NCBI GenBank assembly: GCA_035635075.1
Contig: DASQBT010000193.1
Coordinates: 1-24,923 of the forward strand
DNA from: DASQBT01 sp035635075
Lineage (GTDB): Bacteria; Pseudomonadota; Gammaproteobacteria; Burkholderiales; Thiobacillaceae
Reading direction: 5' to 3'
Length of the DNA: 24,923 nt
A program made the position numbers and the translations under genes. Positions 7,477-15,469 of the stretch are shown piece after piece. Position 1 is the stretch's first letter, and each line of letters begins with the position of its first letter. The notes under the pieces were generated by a model. That model was not told the DNA's origin. It did not search any database and was given only the letters and a program-made list of their open reading frames with translations.

Positions 7477-8106
7477 ATGAACGCCGGTCCCATCCTCTGG
7501 TATTTCGCCGACCCCATGTGTTCGTGGTGCTGGGGTTTTTCGCCCGCTATTGAGGCGGTGCGCGAGATGTACCGGGAGCAGACCAAGATTTCGCTGGTGC
7601 TGGGCGGGCTCAGGCCTGGATCGGCCGAGGCGCTGTCGGCCCAGGGGCGCGAAGAGATCCTCCACCACCGGCATCAGGTGCATGAGCGCACCGGGCAGCC
7701 ATTCAAGTTTGAGGACGCGCTGCCGGCTGGCTTCGTATATGACACCGAACCGGCTTGCCGGGCGGTGGCCGCCATGGGCGAGCTTGATCCGACGCTGATC
7801 TTTCCAATGTTCAAGGCCGTGCAGTCGGCGTTCTACGCCGAAGGGCTGAATGTGACGCAGGCCGCGGTGCTGACGGACCTGGCTGCAAGCCTGGGCGTGG
7901 AGTCACAGCGCTTTGCGCCTGCCTTCGCATCGCATGCGGCGAAGACCCGCACTGAGGCTCATTTTCGCTTGGCCAGGCAATGGGGCATAAAAGGCTTTCC
8001 CACGCTGATCTTGCAGCGGGATAAGAACGTTCACCTGATCACCAGCGGCTGGCAGCCCATTTTGGCCATCCGTGCGGCCATTGACGCCGGCTTGTCGAAA
8101 GCGTGA
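7477..8106 (+). CDS. DsbA-family (FrnE-like) thiol oxidoreductase
   Basis: This 209-residue protein has a thioredoxin-fold start (ILWYFADPMCSWCWGF) with the redox motif C15-S-W-C18. A helical insertion follows, and the cis-proline loop is IKGFPTLIL near residue 178. It lacks a signal peptide, so it acts in the cytoplasm, like FrnE and the HCCA-isomerase/DsbA superfamily members used in redox stress. The GGLRPG motif near residue 45 is typical of this cytoplasmic branch. The frame is open to 7366, but ATG 7477 matches the family start. No Shine-Dalgarno sequence precedes it, and a small hairpin lies directly upstream. Substrate is unknown. It is not co-directional with another redox gene in close spacing. 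Confidence 0.88.
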   Translation: MNAGPILWYFADPMCSWCWGFSPAIEAVREMYREQTKISLVLGGLRPGSAEALSAQGREEILHHRHQVHERTGQPFKFEDALPAGFVYDTEPACRAVAAMGELDPTLIFPMFKAVQSAFYAEGLNVTQAAVLTDLAASLGVESQRFAPAFASHAAKTRTEAHFRLARQWGIKGFPTLILQRDKNVHLITSGWQPILAIRAAIDAGLSKA

Positions 8107-8260
8107 CGCTGCGCTGAGCTGCGCCAAATCTTCGCTCGGCTTACCGTTAATCAGGGATTCAGGCGAATTCCTACCCTTGCCATTCGATGAACTTCGGATG
8201 CTCATGTTGATATTTCGGACAAATTGGGCCGGCAGCGGGGCCAAAACCGCCGTGTCAGCG

Positions 8261-8276
8261 TGGCACGCTTCCTGCA
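8261..8276 (+). promoter_or_regulatory. Sigma-54 (RpoN) promoter for the PAS-GGDEF-EAL gene
   Basis: TGGCACGCTTCCTGCA matches the -24/-12 consensus TGGCACG-N4-TTGCW at every fixed position except one (C for the first T of TTGC). The GG and GC dinucleotides have the required spacing. The predicted transcription start is near 8287, 35 bases before ATG 8322. An enhancer-binding activator should act upstream; no clear dyad site was seen at 8110-8255. Confidence 0.78.
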
Positions 8277-8321
8277 ATGGCCATGGTTGACTGTCAACCC
8301 CTAACCTCTGCAAAGAGACGA

Positions 8322-11087
8322 ATGGACCCAAAGCACACTCAGGAAATGAAAGTCCGGGAAGGACTGGCCCGCCAGCTCTTCGACAATGCCGGACTTGCCC
8401 TTGCAACCAATCTGGTCAACGGGGCGCTTTGGGTATTGGCGATCTGGAGTTCGCTGGACCACCGCCTTGCCCTTGCCTGGTATGCCTGCCTGGGACTCGT
8501 TACCCTGCTGCGCTGGCGCACCGTGCTGGCATTTCGCCGGGGCAAGCAGGCGGGCAAGGCGTCTGAGCGCCTGGTCGACCACTACACCCTGGGGGCCCTG
8601 GCCGCCGGCATGATCTGGGCAGCGGCAGGCATCATCTTGATCCGCAGCAACGACCCCGCGCTGCAGGCCCTGGCCGGTTTTCTCTTGGGCGGCATGGCGG
8701 CAGGAGCGGCCGTCACCAGCGCTTCCAATCCGCTCACCTACTTCGCCTTCTCCCTGACCATGATGGTTCCAATCGTGCCGCTGCTGGTGCTGGAAGGCGG
8801 AACCATGCAGCTGGTGATGGCGGTAATGGGCAGCACATTCATCCTTGTCCTCAGCAAGACGGTGCGTCAAGCGCATGCCGTCCTGCGCCGCTCGCTGACG
8901 CTGGGGCACGAGAACGCGGGCCTGGTGCAGGAGCTCGAGCGCGAGCTGGACGAACGGGAAAGGGCCCAGGCCGCCAAGACGCAAAGCGAGGCCCGTTTCC
9001 GTGCGCTTGCTGAGAGTACAGGTACGGCAATCTTCACCTACCGTGATCATTTTCTTTATGTCAATCCTGCGGGTGAGCATCTGTGCGGCTACAGCGCGGA
9101 AGAACTGACCGGGATGCCGTTCTCGGCGATTGTCCATCCCGACCACCGGGACTTGGTGAAAAGCAACAGCGAATCGCGCCTGAACGATGGGGCCATACCT
9201 AGGCACTACGAATTAAAGATCCTGACCAAGGGTGGCGAGACTCGCTGGGTTTCCTTCAGCACCTGTGTGATCGACCAGGACGGCCAGTCGACCGGACTGG
9301 GCTCCGCATTTGACATCACCGCCCACAAGGCGGCGACGGAAGCGCTATTCGTGGAAAAGGAGATGGCCCAGGTTACCTTGAAATCGCTGGGAGACGGGGT
9401 TATCACAACCGACCTTGAGGGACGCATACTTTCCCTTAACCACGCGGCAGAGACACTGACTGGCTGGACCGAGACCGAGGCGCTGGGACATCGTTTTGGC
9501 GTCGTCTTTCGCCTGTCTGCCAACGATCGCAAGAGCAGCTGTTTTGATGACCCCATCCTGCTGTGCATCAGCGAGGGAGAATCCGTCACCTATGGCACCC
9601 ACCTGCAGCTGCTGGGCAAGGAAGGCGCCGACGCCTATTCCGTGGACTTATCCACCTCACCGATACGCGACCGTGCCGGCACCATAATCGGAGCGGTGGC
9701 GGTTTTCCATGATGTCTCCGACCTTAGCTACGCGGCTAGCCACGATGCGCTGACCGGGCTGATCAACGGGCGTGAGTTCCTGGCACGCCTGGAGCATGCC
9801 GTTGTTCGCGCCCGTGTCGACCTGGCCGAGCATGCCCTGTGTTATATCGACCTGGACCAGTTTAAAGTGGTCAACGATACCTGCGGCCACGCCGCCGGCG
9901 ACAAACTGCTGAAGGAACTGACCGCGCTGCTTCAAACACAGACCCGCGAGGGAGACACGCTGGCCCGCCTGGGCGGCGACGAATTCGGGCTGCTGCTGCC
10001 TTATTGCCCCTTGGATAAGGCCGCCGTGATTGCCGAGTCGATGCGCAAGCTGGCCAAGGATTTCCGTTTCAACTGGAGCGGCCGCAGCTTCGAGATCGGC
10101 GCCAGCATCGGCGTCGTCCATATCGACAAGGACAGCGGCGATGCCACCGAACTGCTGCGCGCAGCAGACTCGGCCTGCTACGTCGCCAAGGCACATGGGC
10201 GCAACCGAGTGCATCTGTATGAGCCGGACGACTTGGCGGTAGCCGAGCACCAGCAGCATATCGCATGGGTTAGCCGCATCCAACAGGGCTTGGATCGGGA
10301 CGAATTCGAGCTCCATTTCCAGACCATCCAACCGCTCGACAGGCAGGGCGGGGAACATTTCGAGCTCTTGCTGCGCTTGCGCGACGACCAGGGCAAGCTG
10401 ATCTCGCCCGGCGAATTCATACCCACCGCGGAGCGCTACGATCTGATGCCCGCGCTGGACCGCTGGGTTATCCATACGGCGTTGGCGCGACTGGCCCCGT
10501 TGCTGCGCGAGGACACCAGCAGAATGTGCGCCATCAACCTGTCCGGACAATCGCTGGGCGATGAGCGCATGGTGGAATTCATCCTCAAGGAAATCGCCGC
10601 GCAAAATATTCCTCCCGCCACACTGTGCTTCGAAATCACCGAAACCAGCGCCATTTCGCACCTCGGGCATGCGCGCGACCTGGCTTTCCGGCTCAAGGCG
10701 GCAGGCTGTTTCCTGGCGCTGGACGATTTCGGCAGCGGGCTTTCCAGTTTTTCCTACCTGAAGGAACTGCCGGTGGACTTTCTCAAGATCGACGGCGCCT
10801 TCGTCAAGAACATCGAACGCGACCCGATTGACCGCGCCATCGTTTCCTCCATCGTACAGGTCGCGCGGGCCATGGGGAAAAAGACGGTCGCTGAGTACGT
10901 GGAAGACGCCTCCTGCCTGGACTGGATGCGCAGTCTGGGGGTGGATTACGCGCAGGGCTACTACATCGCACGGCCGCGTCCGTTGGAGGAATTCGGTGCG
11001 CCAAGCAGGCGCGACGGGGGAGCCGTTCTTCTGCACCTGCATGAACCGGGGCAGACTCCGCAGCCGCGACACCGGAAAGCGGGATAG
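8322..11087 (+). CDS. Membrane-anchored PAS-PAS-GGDEF-EAL cyclic-di-GMP enzyme
   Basis: The 921-residue product begins with about six membrane segments (residues 20-190) and a short coiled coil. Two PAS domains follow (about 222-345 and 346-470), then a GGDEF domain (about 473-635) and an EAL domain (about 655-905). The diguanylate cyclase signature RLGGDEFG is intact at 549-556, with an I-site, REGD, five residues before it. The EAL domain has ELL in place of EAL (E681) but keeps AINLSGQSL, CFEITET, LDDFGSG, FLKIDG, the AEYVED glutamate and YAQGY. Both activities may therefore work, making or degrading c-di-GMP in response to PAS-sensed signals. An in-frame ATG at 8277 is rejected because it would directly abut the sigma-54 -12 element. 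Likely roles are motility/biofilm switching; no flagellar gene is nearby. Confidence 0.94.
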   Translation: MDPKHTQEMKVREGLARQLFDNAGLALATNLVNGALWVLAIWSSLDHRLALAWYACLGLVTLLRWRTVLAFRRGKQAGKASERLVDHYTLGALAAGMIWAAAGIILIRSNDPALQALAGFLLGGMAAGAAVTSASNPLTYFAFSLTMMVPIVPLLVLEGGTMQLVMAVMGSTFILVLSKTVRQAHAVLRRSLTLGHENAGLVQELERELDERERAQAAKTQSEARFRALAESTGTAIFTYRDHFLYVNPAGEHLCGYSAEELTGMPFSAIVHPDHRDLVKSNSESRLNDGAIPRHYELKILTKGGETRWVSFSTCVIDQDGQSTGLGSAFDITAHKAATEALFVEKEMAQVTLKSLGDGVITTDLEGRILSLNHAAETLTGWTETEALGHRFGVVFRLSANDRKSSCFDDPILLCISEGESVTYGTHLQLLGKEGADAYSVDLSTSPIRDRAGTIIGAVAVFHDVSDLSYAASHDALTGLINGREFLARLEHAVVRARVDLAEHALCYIDLDQFKVVNDTCGHAAGDKLLKELTALLQTQTREGDTLARLGGDEFGLLLPYCPLDKAAVIAESMRKLAKDFRFNWSGRSFEIGASIGVVHIDKDSGDATELLRAADSACYVAKAHGRNRVHLYEPDDLAVAEHQQHIAWVSRIQQGLDRDEFELHFQTIQPLDRQGGEHFELLLRLRDDQGKLISPGEFIPTAERYDLMPALDRWVIHTALARLAPLLREDTSRMCAINLSGQSLGDERMVEFILKEIAAQNIPPATLCFEITETSAISHLGHARDLAFRLKAAGCFLALDDFGSGLSSFSYLKELPVDFLKIDGAFVKNIERDPIDRAIVSSIVQVARAMGKKTVAEYVEDASCLDWMRSLGVDYAQGYYIARPRPLEEFGAPSRRDGGAVLLHLHEPGQTPQPRHRKAG

Positions 11088-11306
11088 CAGACCAGCAGGC
11101 GCCGACGCAGGAGTTTGTCGCGGCCAAAATGTCTGGGCCAAGCTGCCACCCGTGCTGTTTCAGGGTTTGCCTAAACTGGACATTGAAACGCCGCTTCAAC
11201 GGCCAGGCAAATATGCGCCCTATCTGCAATTAGCCATTGCTGGCGAGCGGATCAAGGAGGTAAACTTCCGGCCTCGCGAACCTAATCGATCCGGGTAAGA
11301 AAGAGC

Positions 11307-12440
11307 TCAACAGTCTCCGGGAACAAGCCCCGGCCGCAACCAGCCCGCTTTATACCAGTCATAGAGCAAGTCCTGCAGTTCCGCCGGCAGACTGGTCTGC
11401 GGCGGCAATCCGCGCTTGTCCGCCAAGGTCTCCAGCACGCGGCCTTCCAGGCCGCTGGCCAGCACCATCTCACCATTGATGAAGAAGCGCCTGCCGGCAA
11501 ACAGCAAGCGGGTTTTTGCGTCCAGCGCCGCCCCGCGGCTAGACACCACGCTGCCGAACGCCTTGCGGCCCATGGGCCGTTGCGGCGCAGCGAAAAACAC
11601 ATGGGGCTTGGGCTCGGAAAGATACTCTCCGACAAACTCAACAATATCGTTCTTGTCCCAGCGGATACCGCCGATCATGGCCTCAATCTGCGCCAGCATC
11701 GGGGGAGAGATTTCGGCGGGATGTTTCTGCAGGGCCAGATCGGGGTCGGCATAGCGCCCCGGCAGCTCGATCCGGTCGCGCACAAAATCCACAAAGCCCT
11801 GTGCAAGTTCCTGGGTAGATGGCGCGCGGAAGCCGATCGACCAGGTCATGCATTCATCTTCCGCCACGCCGTCATGCGCATAATGCGGTGGAAGGTACAG
11901 CAGGTCGCCCTGCCCCACCACATATTCCGCAGTGGGCTTGAAGCGCTTGAGAATCTTCAGCGGCAGGTCCTCCACCAGATCGAGGTTCTTCTGCGCCGAG
12001 ATACGCCAGCGTCGGTGACCCAGCCCCTGCAGCAGAAACACGTCATAGGAATCGAAATGCGGCCCAACCCCGCCGCCCGGCGCCGCGTAGCTCACCATCA
12101 GGTCGTCCAGCCGGGCGCGGGGGATAAAGCCGAACCGCTCCAGCAGGGCTGCACCGGCGGGCAAGTGATGGTCCACGGACTGGACCAGCAGGGTCCAGTC
12201 ACGGCGGCCCAGCTTGCGAAAGCGGCTGGCGGGAAAGGGGCCATGTTCCAGCTTCCATCGGCCCTCGATCTTGCTGACCAGGCGCGACTCCGCCTCTTCG
12301 CGCGCGGCCAGAGCACGCAGCCCATCCGGACTGAGCGGGCCGCTGAAGTTCGGCACAGCCTGGCGTACCAGTAGGGGTTTCTTGTGCCAGTACTCGCGCA
12401 AGAAGGCAGACGGAGACAAACCGCCCAGCAAAGTGGTCAT
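11307..12440 (-). CDS. roxA: Cupin ribosomal-protein oxygenase (RoxA/YcfD type)
   Basis: This 377-residue JmjC/cupin protein matches the YcfD/RoxA family, which hydroxylates an arginine of ribosomal protein L16 using Fe(II), 2-oxoglutarate and O2. The start reads MTTLLGGLSPSAFLREYWHKKPLL, the typical N-terminal motif. The metal triad is H128-x-D130 in GPHFDSYD and the distal H189 in LPPHYAHDGV. The C-terminal dimer and winged-helix-like region follows (RRFFINGEMVLAS, then LLYDWYKAGWL at the end). Length equals the family norm. The frame continues upstream to 12500, but the family start is at 12440. It diverges from the peroxiredoxin gene with 54 bases between starts, where overlapping promoters must sit. 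No good Shine-Dalgarno sequence is seen. Confidence 0.9.
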   Translation of the reverse strand: MTTLLGGLSPSAFLREYWHKKPLLVRQAVPNFSGPLSPDGLRALAAREEAESRLVSKIEGRWKLEHGPFPASRFRKLGRRDWTLLVQSVDHHLPAGAALLERFGFIPRARLDDLMVSYAAPGGGVGPHFDSYDVFLLQGLGHRRWRISAQKNLDLVEDLPLKILKRFKPTAEYVVGQGDLLYLPPHYAHDGVAEDECMTWSIGFRAPSTQELAQGFVDFVRDRIELPGRYADPDLALQKHPAEISPPMLAQIEAMIGGIRWDKNDIVEFVGEYLSEPKPHVFFAAPQRPMGRKAFGSVVSSRGAALDAKTRLLFAGRRFFINGEMVLASGLEGRVLETLADKRGLPPQTSLPAELQDLLYDWYKAGWLRPGLVPGDC

Positions 12441-12494
12441 CAACGGAGAGATTCGTTCTAGAATCACACCAACGATACAAACTGCGGAGATTCC

Positions 12495-12965
12495 ATGCAA
12501 CTCAAGGCGGGTGACAAAGCCCCGGATTTTTCCATTCCGGATGCGGACATGAACCTGATCAGCCGCAGCCAGTTCAAGGGCAAGAACAATCTGGTGTTGT
12601 ATTTCTATGTCCGCGACGACACGCCGGGCTGCACAGCGCAGGGCATTGAGTTTTCCGAGCTGGAACAGGAATTCGCGAAAGTGAATACGGTGGTGCTGGG
12701 CGTGTCACGCGATGACTGCATCAGCCATGGCGCGTTTCGCGACAAGCACGGCATCAGCATCCGACTGCTCGCCGACAAGGAAGGGGAAACCTGCGAAAAA
12801 TACGGCGTCCTGCAGGACCGGGAAGTGGACGGGGTCAAGCGCCGCAGCATGGTCCGTTCGACCTTCGTCATCGACAAGCAGGGTATCATCCGACATGCCC
12901 TGTACGGCGTGCAAAGCCGCGGCCACGCGGCAGAAATTCTGGAGCTCGTGAAGGACCTGAAATGA
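12495..12965 (+). CDS. Peroxiredoxin of the BCP/PrxQ type
   Basis: This 156-residue AhpC/TSA-fold protein reduces peroxides with a peroxidatic cysteine, C46, in DTPGCTAQG (T43 and R121 complete the active site). Classic BCP proteins carry a resolving cysteine five residues later; here that position is isoleucine (I51). Other cysteines, C75 and C100, could resolve, so this is either an alpha3-type atypical two-cysteine enzyme or a one-cysteine enzyme. It starts at ATG 12495 after CGGAGA. Its stop overlaps the slyD start as ATGA, so the two are translationally coupled. Reductant is probably thioredoxin or glutathione. Cytoplasmic, no signal peptide. Confidence 0.93.
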   Translation: MQLKAGDKAPDFSIPDADMNLISRSQFKGKNNLVLYFYVRDDTPGCTAQGIEFSELEQEFAKVNTVVLGVSRDDCISHGAFRDKHGISIRLLADKEGETCEKYGVLQDREVDGVKRRSMVRSTFVIDKQGIIRHALYGVQSRGHAAEILELVKDLK

Positions 12966-13444
12966 ACATCGTAAAAGACACCATCGTGACCCTCAACTAC
13001 GAAGTATTCGACCTGGACGGCAACTCGCTGGAAAAGAGTGACGAGCCCATCAGCTACCTGCACGGCGGCTATGACAACATATTTCCCTTGGTGGAACAGG
13101 CTCTGGAAGGCAAGGCAACCGGCGACAGGGTGGAGCTTAAATTGCAGCCTGCGGATGCATTTGGCGACTACGACGAAGAACTGGTTCGGGTGGAACCGCG
13201 CGAAATGTTTCCGGAAAATGTCGAGCCGGGCATGCAGTTCGTCGGCGCGCCGGTCGGCACCGAGCAGGAAGTGCTTTATACGGTCACTGATGTTGCAGAA
13301 GACAAGGTCGTGGTAGACGGCAATCATCCCCTGGCCGGTGAGTCGGTGCGCTTCGCGTGCGTGGTGACCGCAGTGCGCAAAGCAGAAGCAGGCGAGGTGG
13401 CGCATGGACATGTGCATGGCGCGCATGGGCACCATCACCACTAG
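12962..13444 (+). CDS. slyD: FKBP-type prolyl isomerase/chaperone SlyD
   Basis: The 160-residue product is SlyD-like. The FKBP part is split by an insert-in-flap chaperone domain: VTLNYEVFDLDGN, then SYLHGGYDNIFPLVEQALEG, the flap insert (about 70-125, including ADAFGDYDEELVRVEPREMFP), and VRFACVVTAVRKAE. It ends in a histidine-rich tail (HGHVHGAHGHHHH) that would bind nickel or other divalent metal. SlyD catalyses proline isomerisation, acts as a chaperone, and delivers nickel to hydrogenase in E. coli. No hydrogenase gene is visible here. Its ATG overlaps the peroxiredoxin stop, so both come from one transcript. The metal tail is shorter than in E. coli SlyD and lacks its cysteines. Confidence 0.95.
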   Translation: MNIVKDTIVTLNYEVFDLDGNSLEKSDEPISYLHGGYDNIFPLVEQALEGKATGDRVELKLQPADAFGDYDEELVRVEPREMFPENVEPGMQFVGAPVGTEQEVLYTVTDVAEDKVVVDGNHPLAGESVRFACVVTAVRKAEAGEVAHGHVHGAHGHHHH

Positions 13445-13512
13445 GACGGATCAACCTCTCCGACGGCACGCCGGCGAGGGCGGACAGGTGCAAGTGGGGC
13501 CAGTGCGCGTCC

Positions 13513-13521
13513 TGCTAGAAT
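13513..13521 (+). promoter_or_regulatory. Extended -10 promoter element for accA
   Basis: TGCTAGAAT has the TGn motif directly before a TAGAAT -10 hexamer. It lies 28 bases before ATG 13549. A -35 is weak (AGTGGG at 13493-13498), as is usual for extended -10 promoters. Confidence 0.5.
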
Positions 13522-13548
13522 AGCGGACCGCGTAAATCCAAACCACTG

Positions 13549-14514
13549 ATGAAAACCAGTTTCCTCGACTTCGAGCAGCCGATTGCCGAGCTGGAGGCCA
13601 AGATCGAAGAACTTCGCTTTGTGCAGGACGATTCCGCCCTGGACATTTCGGAAGAGATCAAGCGTTTGCAAAAGAAGAGCGAGAAGCTCACCAGCGATAT
13701 CTACTCAAAGCTCTCGGCTTGGCAGATATCCCAGGTGGCGCGCCATCCCCAGCGCCCCTACAGCCTCGATTACATCAACGGCCTGTTCACGGATTTTTCC
13801 GAGTTGCACGGCGACCGCGGGTTCGCCAATGATCGCGCCATCGTCGGCGGCATCGCCCGCTTCAACGGTGATCCGGTCATGGTGATCGGCCACCAGAAGG
13901 GACGCGACGTGAAGGAACGCCAGTTCCGCAACTTCGGCATGCCGCGTCCGGAGGGCTACCGCAAGGCCCTGCGCCTGATGCGTCTGGCGGAAAAATTCGG
14001 CCTGCCGGTGCTGACCTTCATCGACACCCCGGGCGCCTACCCGGGCATCGGGGCGGAAGAGCGCGGACAGAGCGAGGCCATTGCCCGCAATCTGTATGAA
14101 ATGGCTAAGCTCAGAACCCCCATCATCTGCACCGTCATTGGCGAAGGCGGCTCAGGCGGCGCGCTGGCCATCGGCGTGGGCGACCGGACGCTGATCCTGC
14201 AATATTCCACCTATTCGGTCATCTCCCCCGAGGGTTGCGCCTCCATATTGTGGAAGAGCGCAGATAAAGCGCCGGAGGCCGCGGAAACCCTGGGCATCAC
14301 CGCCCACCGGCTGCTGTCCCTGGGACTGGTGGACAAGGTGGTTGAGGAGCCTCTGGGCGGCGCGCATCGCAACTGGGACGGCATGTTCAGCAACCTGGGC
14401 CGGGCCTTGGCGGAAATTCTTGCGGAGGTTCGCAAACAGGCCCTCGACGGCGGACTGCTGATGGCCCGGCACCAGCGGCTGATGGCGCATGGCCGCTACA
14501 AGGAAGAGAACTAG
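13549..14514 (+). CDS. accA: Acetyl-CoA carboxylase carboxyltransferase subunit alpha
   Basis: The 321-residue product is the alpha half of the carboxyltransferase that, with AccD, moves CO2 from biotin to acetyl-CoA to make malonyl-CoA for fatty-acid synthesis. It starts with FLDFEQPIAELEAKIEELR, a coiled coil. The crotonase-like core contains GDRGFANDRAIVGGIARF, then FIDTPGAYPGIGAEERGQSEAIARNL and the GEGGSGGALAIGVGD oxyanion region. The YSVISPEGCASILWK block near residue 225 is typical. Length and motifs equal the family norm. It overlaps tilS by 26 bases, giving an accA-tilS order common in betaproteobacteria. Start is supported by homology; a TGCTAGAAT promoter lies upstream. Confidence 0.98.
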   Translation: MKTSFLDFEQPIAELEAKIEELRFVQDDSALDISEEIKRLQKKSEKLTSDIYSKLSAWQISQVARHPQRPYSLDYINGLFTDFSELHGDRGFANDRAIVGGIARFNGDPVMVIGHQKGRDVKERQFRNFGMPRPEGYRKALRLMRLAEKFGLPVLTFIDTPGAYPGIGAEERGQSEAIARNLYEMAKLRTPIICTVIGEGGSGGALAIGVGDRTLILQYSTYSVISPEGCASILWKSADKAPEAAETLGITAHRLLSLGLVDKVVEEPLGGAHRNWDGMFSNLGRALAEILAEVRKQALDGGLLMARHQRLMAHGRYKEEN

Positions 14515-15463
14515 CCCGCTGCCCGACAAGGTCAGGGCAACGCTCGCCCGCCACCTTGGCCCCAGGGCGCGCCTCAGGCTGGGTTTGTCGGGAGGCCTCG
14601 ATTCCATGGTCCTGCTGCATGTGCTGGCCGGCTTGCGGCCCGAATATGTCGTCGCTGCACTGCATGTGCATCATGGCCTCAGCGCGCATGCGGATGAATG
14701 GGCAACGTTCTGCAGGCAAGCCTGTGCCCAGCTCGAAATTCCGCTGCAAGTGGTGCGGGTAAGGCTGGACCTGAACGCCGCCGAAGGAGTGGAAGCAGCC
14801 GCCCGCGGGGCACGCTACGAAGCTCTGGCCAAACCGGGAGCCGATGCCATCGTCACCGCCCATCATGCCGATGATCAGACCGAAACCGTGCTGTTCCAGC
14901 TGCTGCGCGGCGGTGGGCCGCGAGCCTTGGCAGCCATGCCCGAATCCCGCCCGCTGGCGCCGGGTCTGCTGCTGGTGCGGCCATTGCTGGCTTCCCTCCG
15001 CAGCGAACTGCAAGCTTATGCGCATCAGCACGGCTTGCGGTGGGTGGAAGACGACAGCAATATCGATCCGCGCTATACGCGCAACGCTTTGCGTCTCGAT
15101 GTGATGCCGGCCATTGCCCGCCACCTGCCGAATTATCGCGAACACCTCATCAGCAGCGCCCAGCGCATGGCGGAGGCGGCGGATCTGCTGGACGATCTGG
15201 CAGAGCTGGATGGCGCCCAGGCGGGCCTGCCGGACAGTCTGGACTGCGCGATCCTCAAACGCCTGTCCGAATCCCGGGCGCGCAACTTGCTGGCGCACTA
15301 TCTGCGCGAGCAGGGCGTGCCCCTGCCCAGCCCTGCCCATCTGACTGAGATGCTGCGCCAGTTGAAGGAAGCCCGCACCCGGCTGGCACTGCCGCTAGCC
15401 GATGGGCGAGTGCTGACGCGGGACAAAGGGCGGATCACAATCGGGCACCGTGATTTATCATAA
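14489..15463 (+). CDS. tilS: tRNA(Ile)-lysidine synthetase, short form
   Basis: This 324-residue PP-loop enzyme makes lysidine at C34 of the minor tRNA(Ile), switching its anticodon from AUG to AUA reading. The N-type ATP pyrophosphatase motif SGGLDS is at 34-39. Then come VHHGLSAHADEW and TAHHADDQTETVLFQLLRG (near 125-145), all family hallmarks. ED-DSNIDPRYTRNALR near residue 190 is the tRNA-binding part. It lacks the usual C-terminal domain of about 100-120 residues found in E. coli-type TilS (430 residues). It resembles the compact Aquifex-type. No frameshift or leftover domain is seen before the next gene at 15470, so this looks natural. It overlaps accA by 26 bases. Confidence 0.93.
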   Translation: MAATRKRTSPLPDKVRATLARHLGPRARLRLGLSGGLDSMVLLHVLAGLRPEYVVAALHVHHGLSAHADEWATFCRQACAQLEIPLQVVRVRLDLNAAEGVEAAARGARYEALAKPGADAIVTAHHADDQTETVLFQLLRGGGPRALAAMPESRPLAPGLLLVRPLLASLRSELQAYAHQHGLRWVEDDSNIDPRYTRNALRLDVMPAIARHLPNYREHLISSAQRMAEAADLLDDLAELDGAQAGLPDSLDCAILKRLSESRARNLLAHYLREQGVPLPSPAHLTEMLRQLKEARTRLALPLADGRVLTRDKGRITIGHRDLS

Positions 15464-15469
15464 CGCTTG

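Noticed and set aside
8277..8321. ATG 8277 as start of the GGDEF-EAL gene
   Set aside because: It lies immediately after the sigma-54 -12 element and has no RBS; transcription would begin downstream of it.
9657..11141. Long antisense open frame of 494 codons opposite the GGDEF-EAL gene
   Set aside because: It is a shadow of codon bias in GC-rich coding DNA; the sense strand carries full domain motifs.
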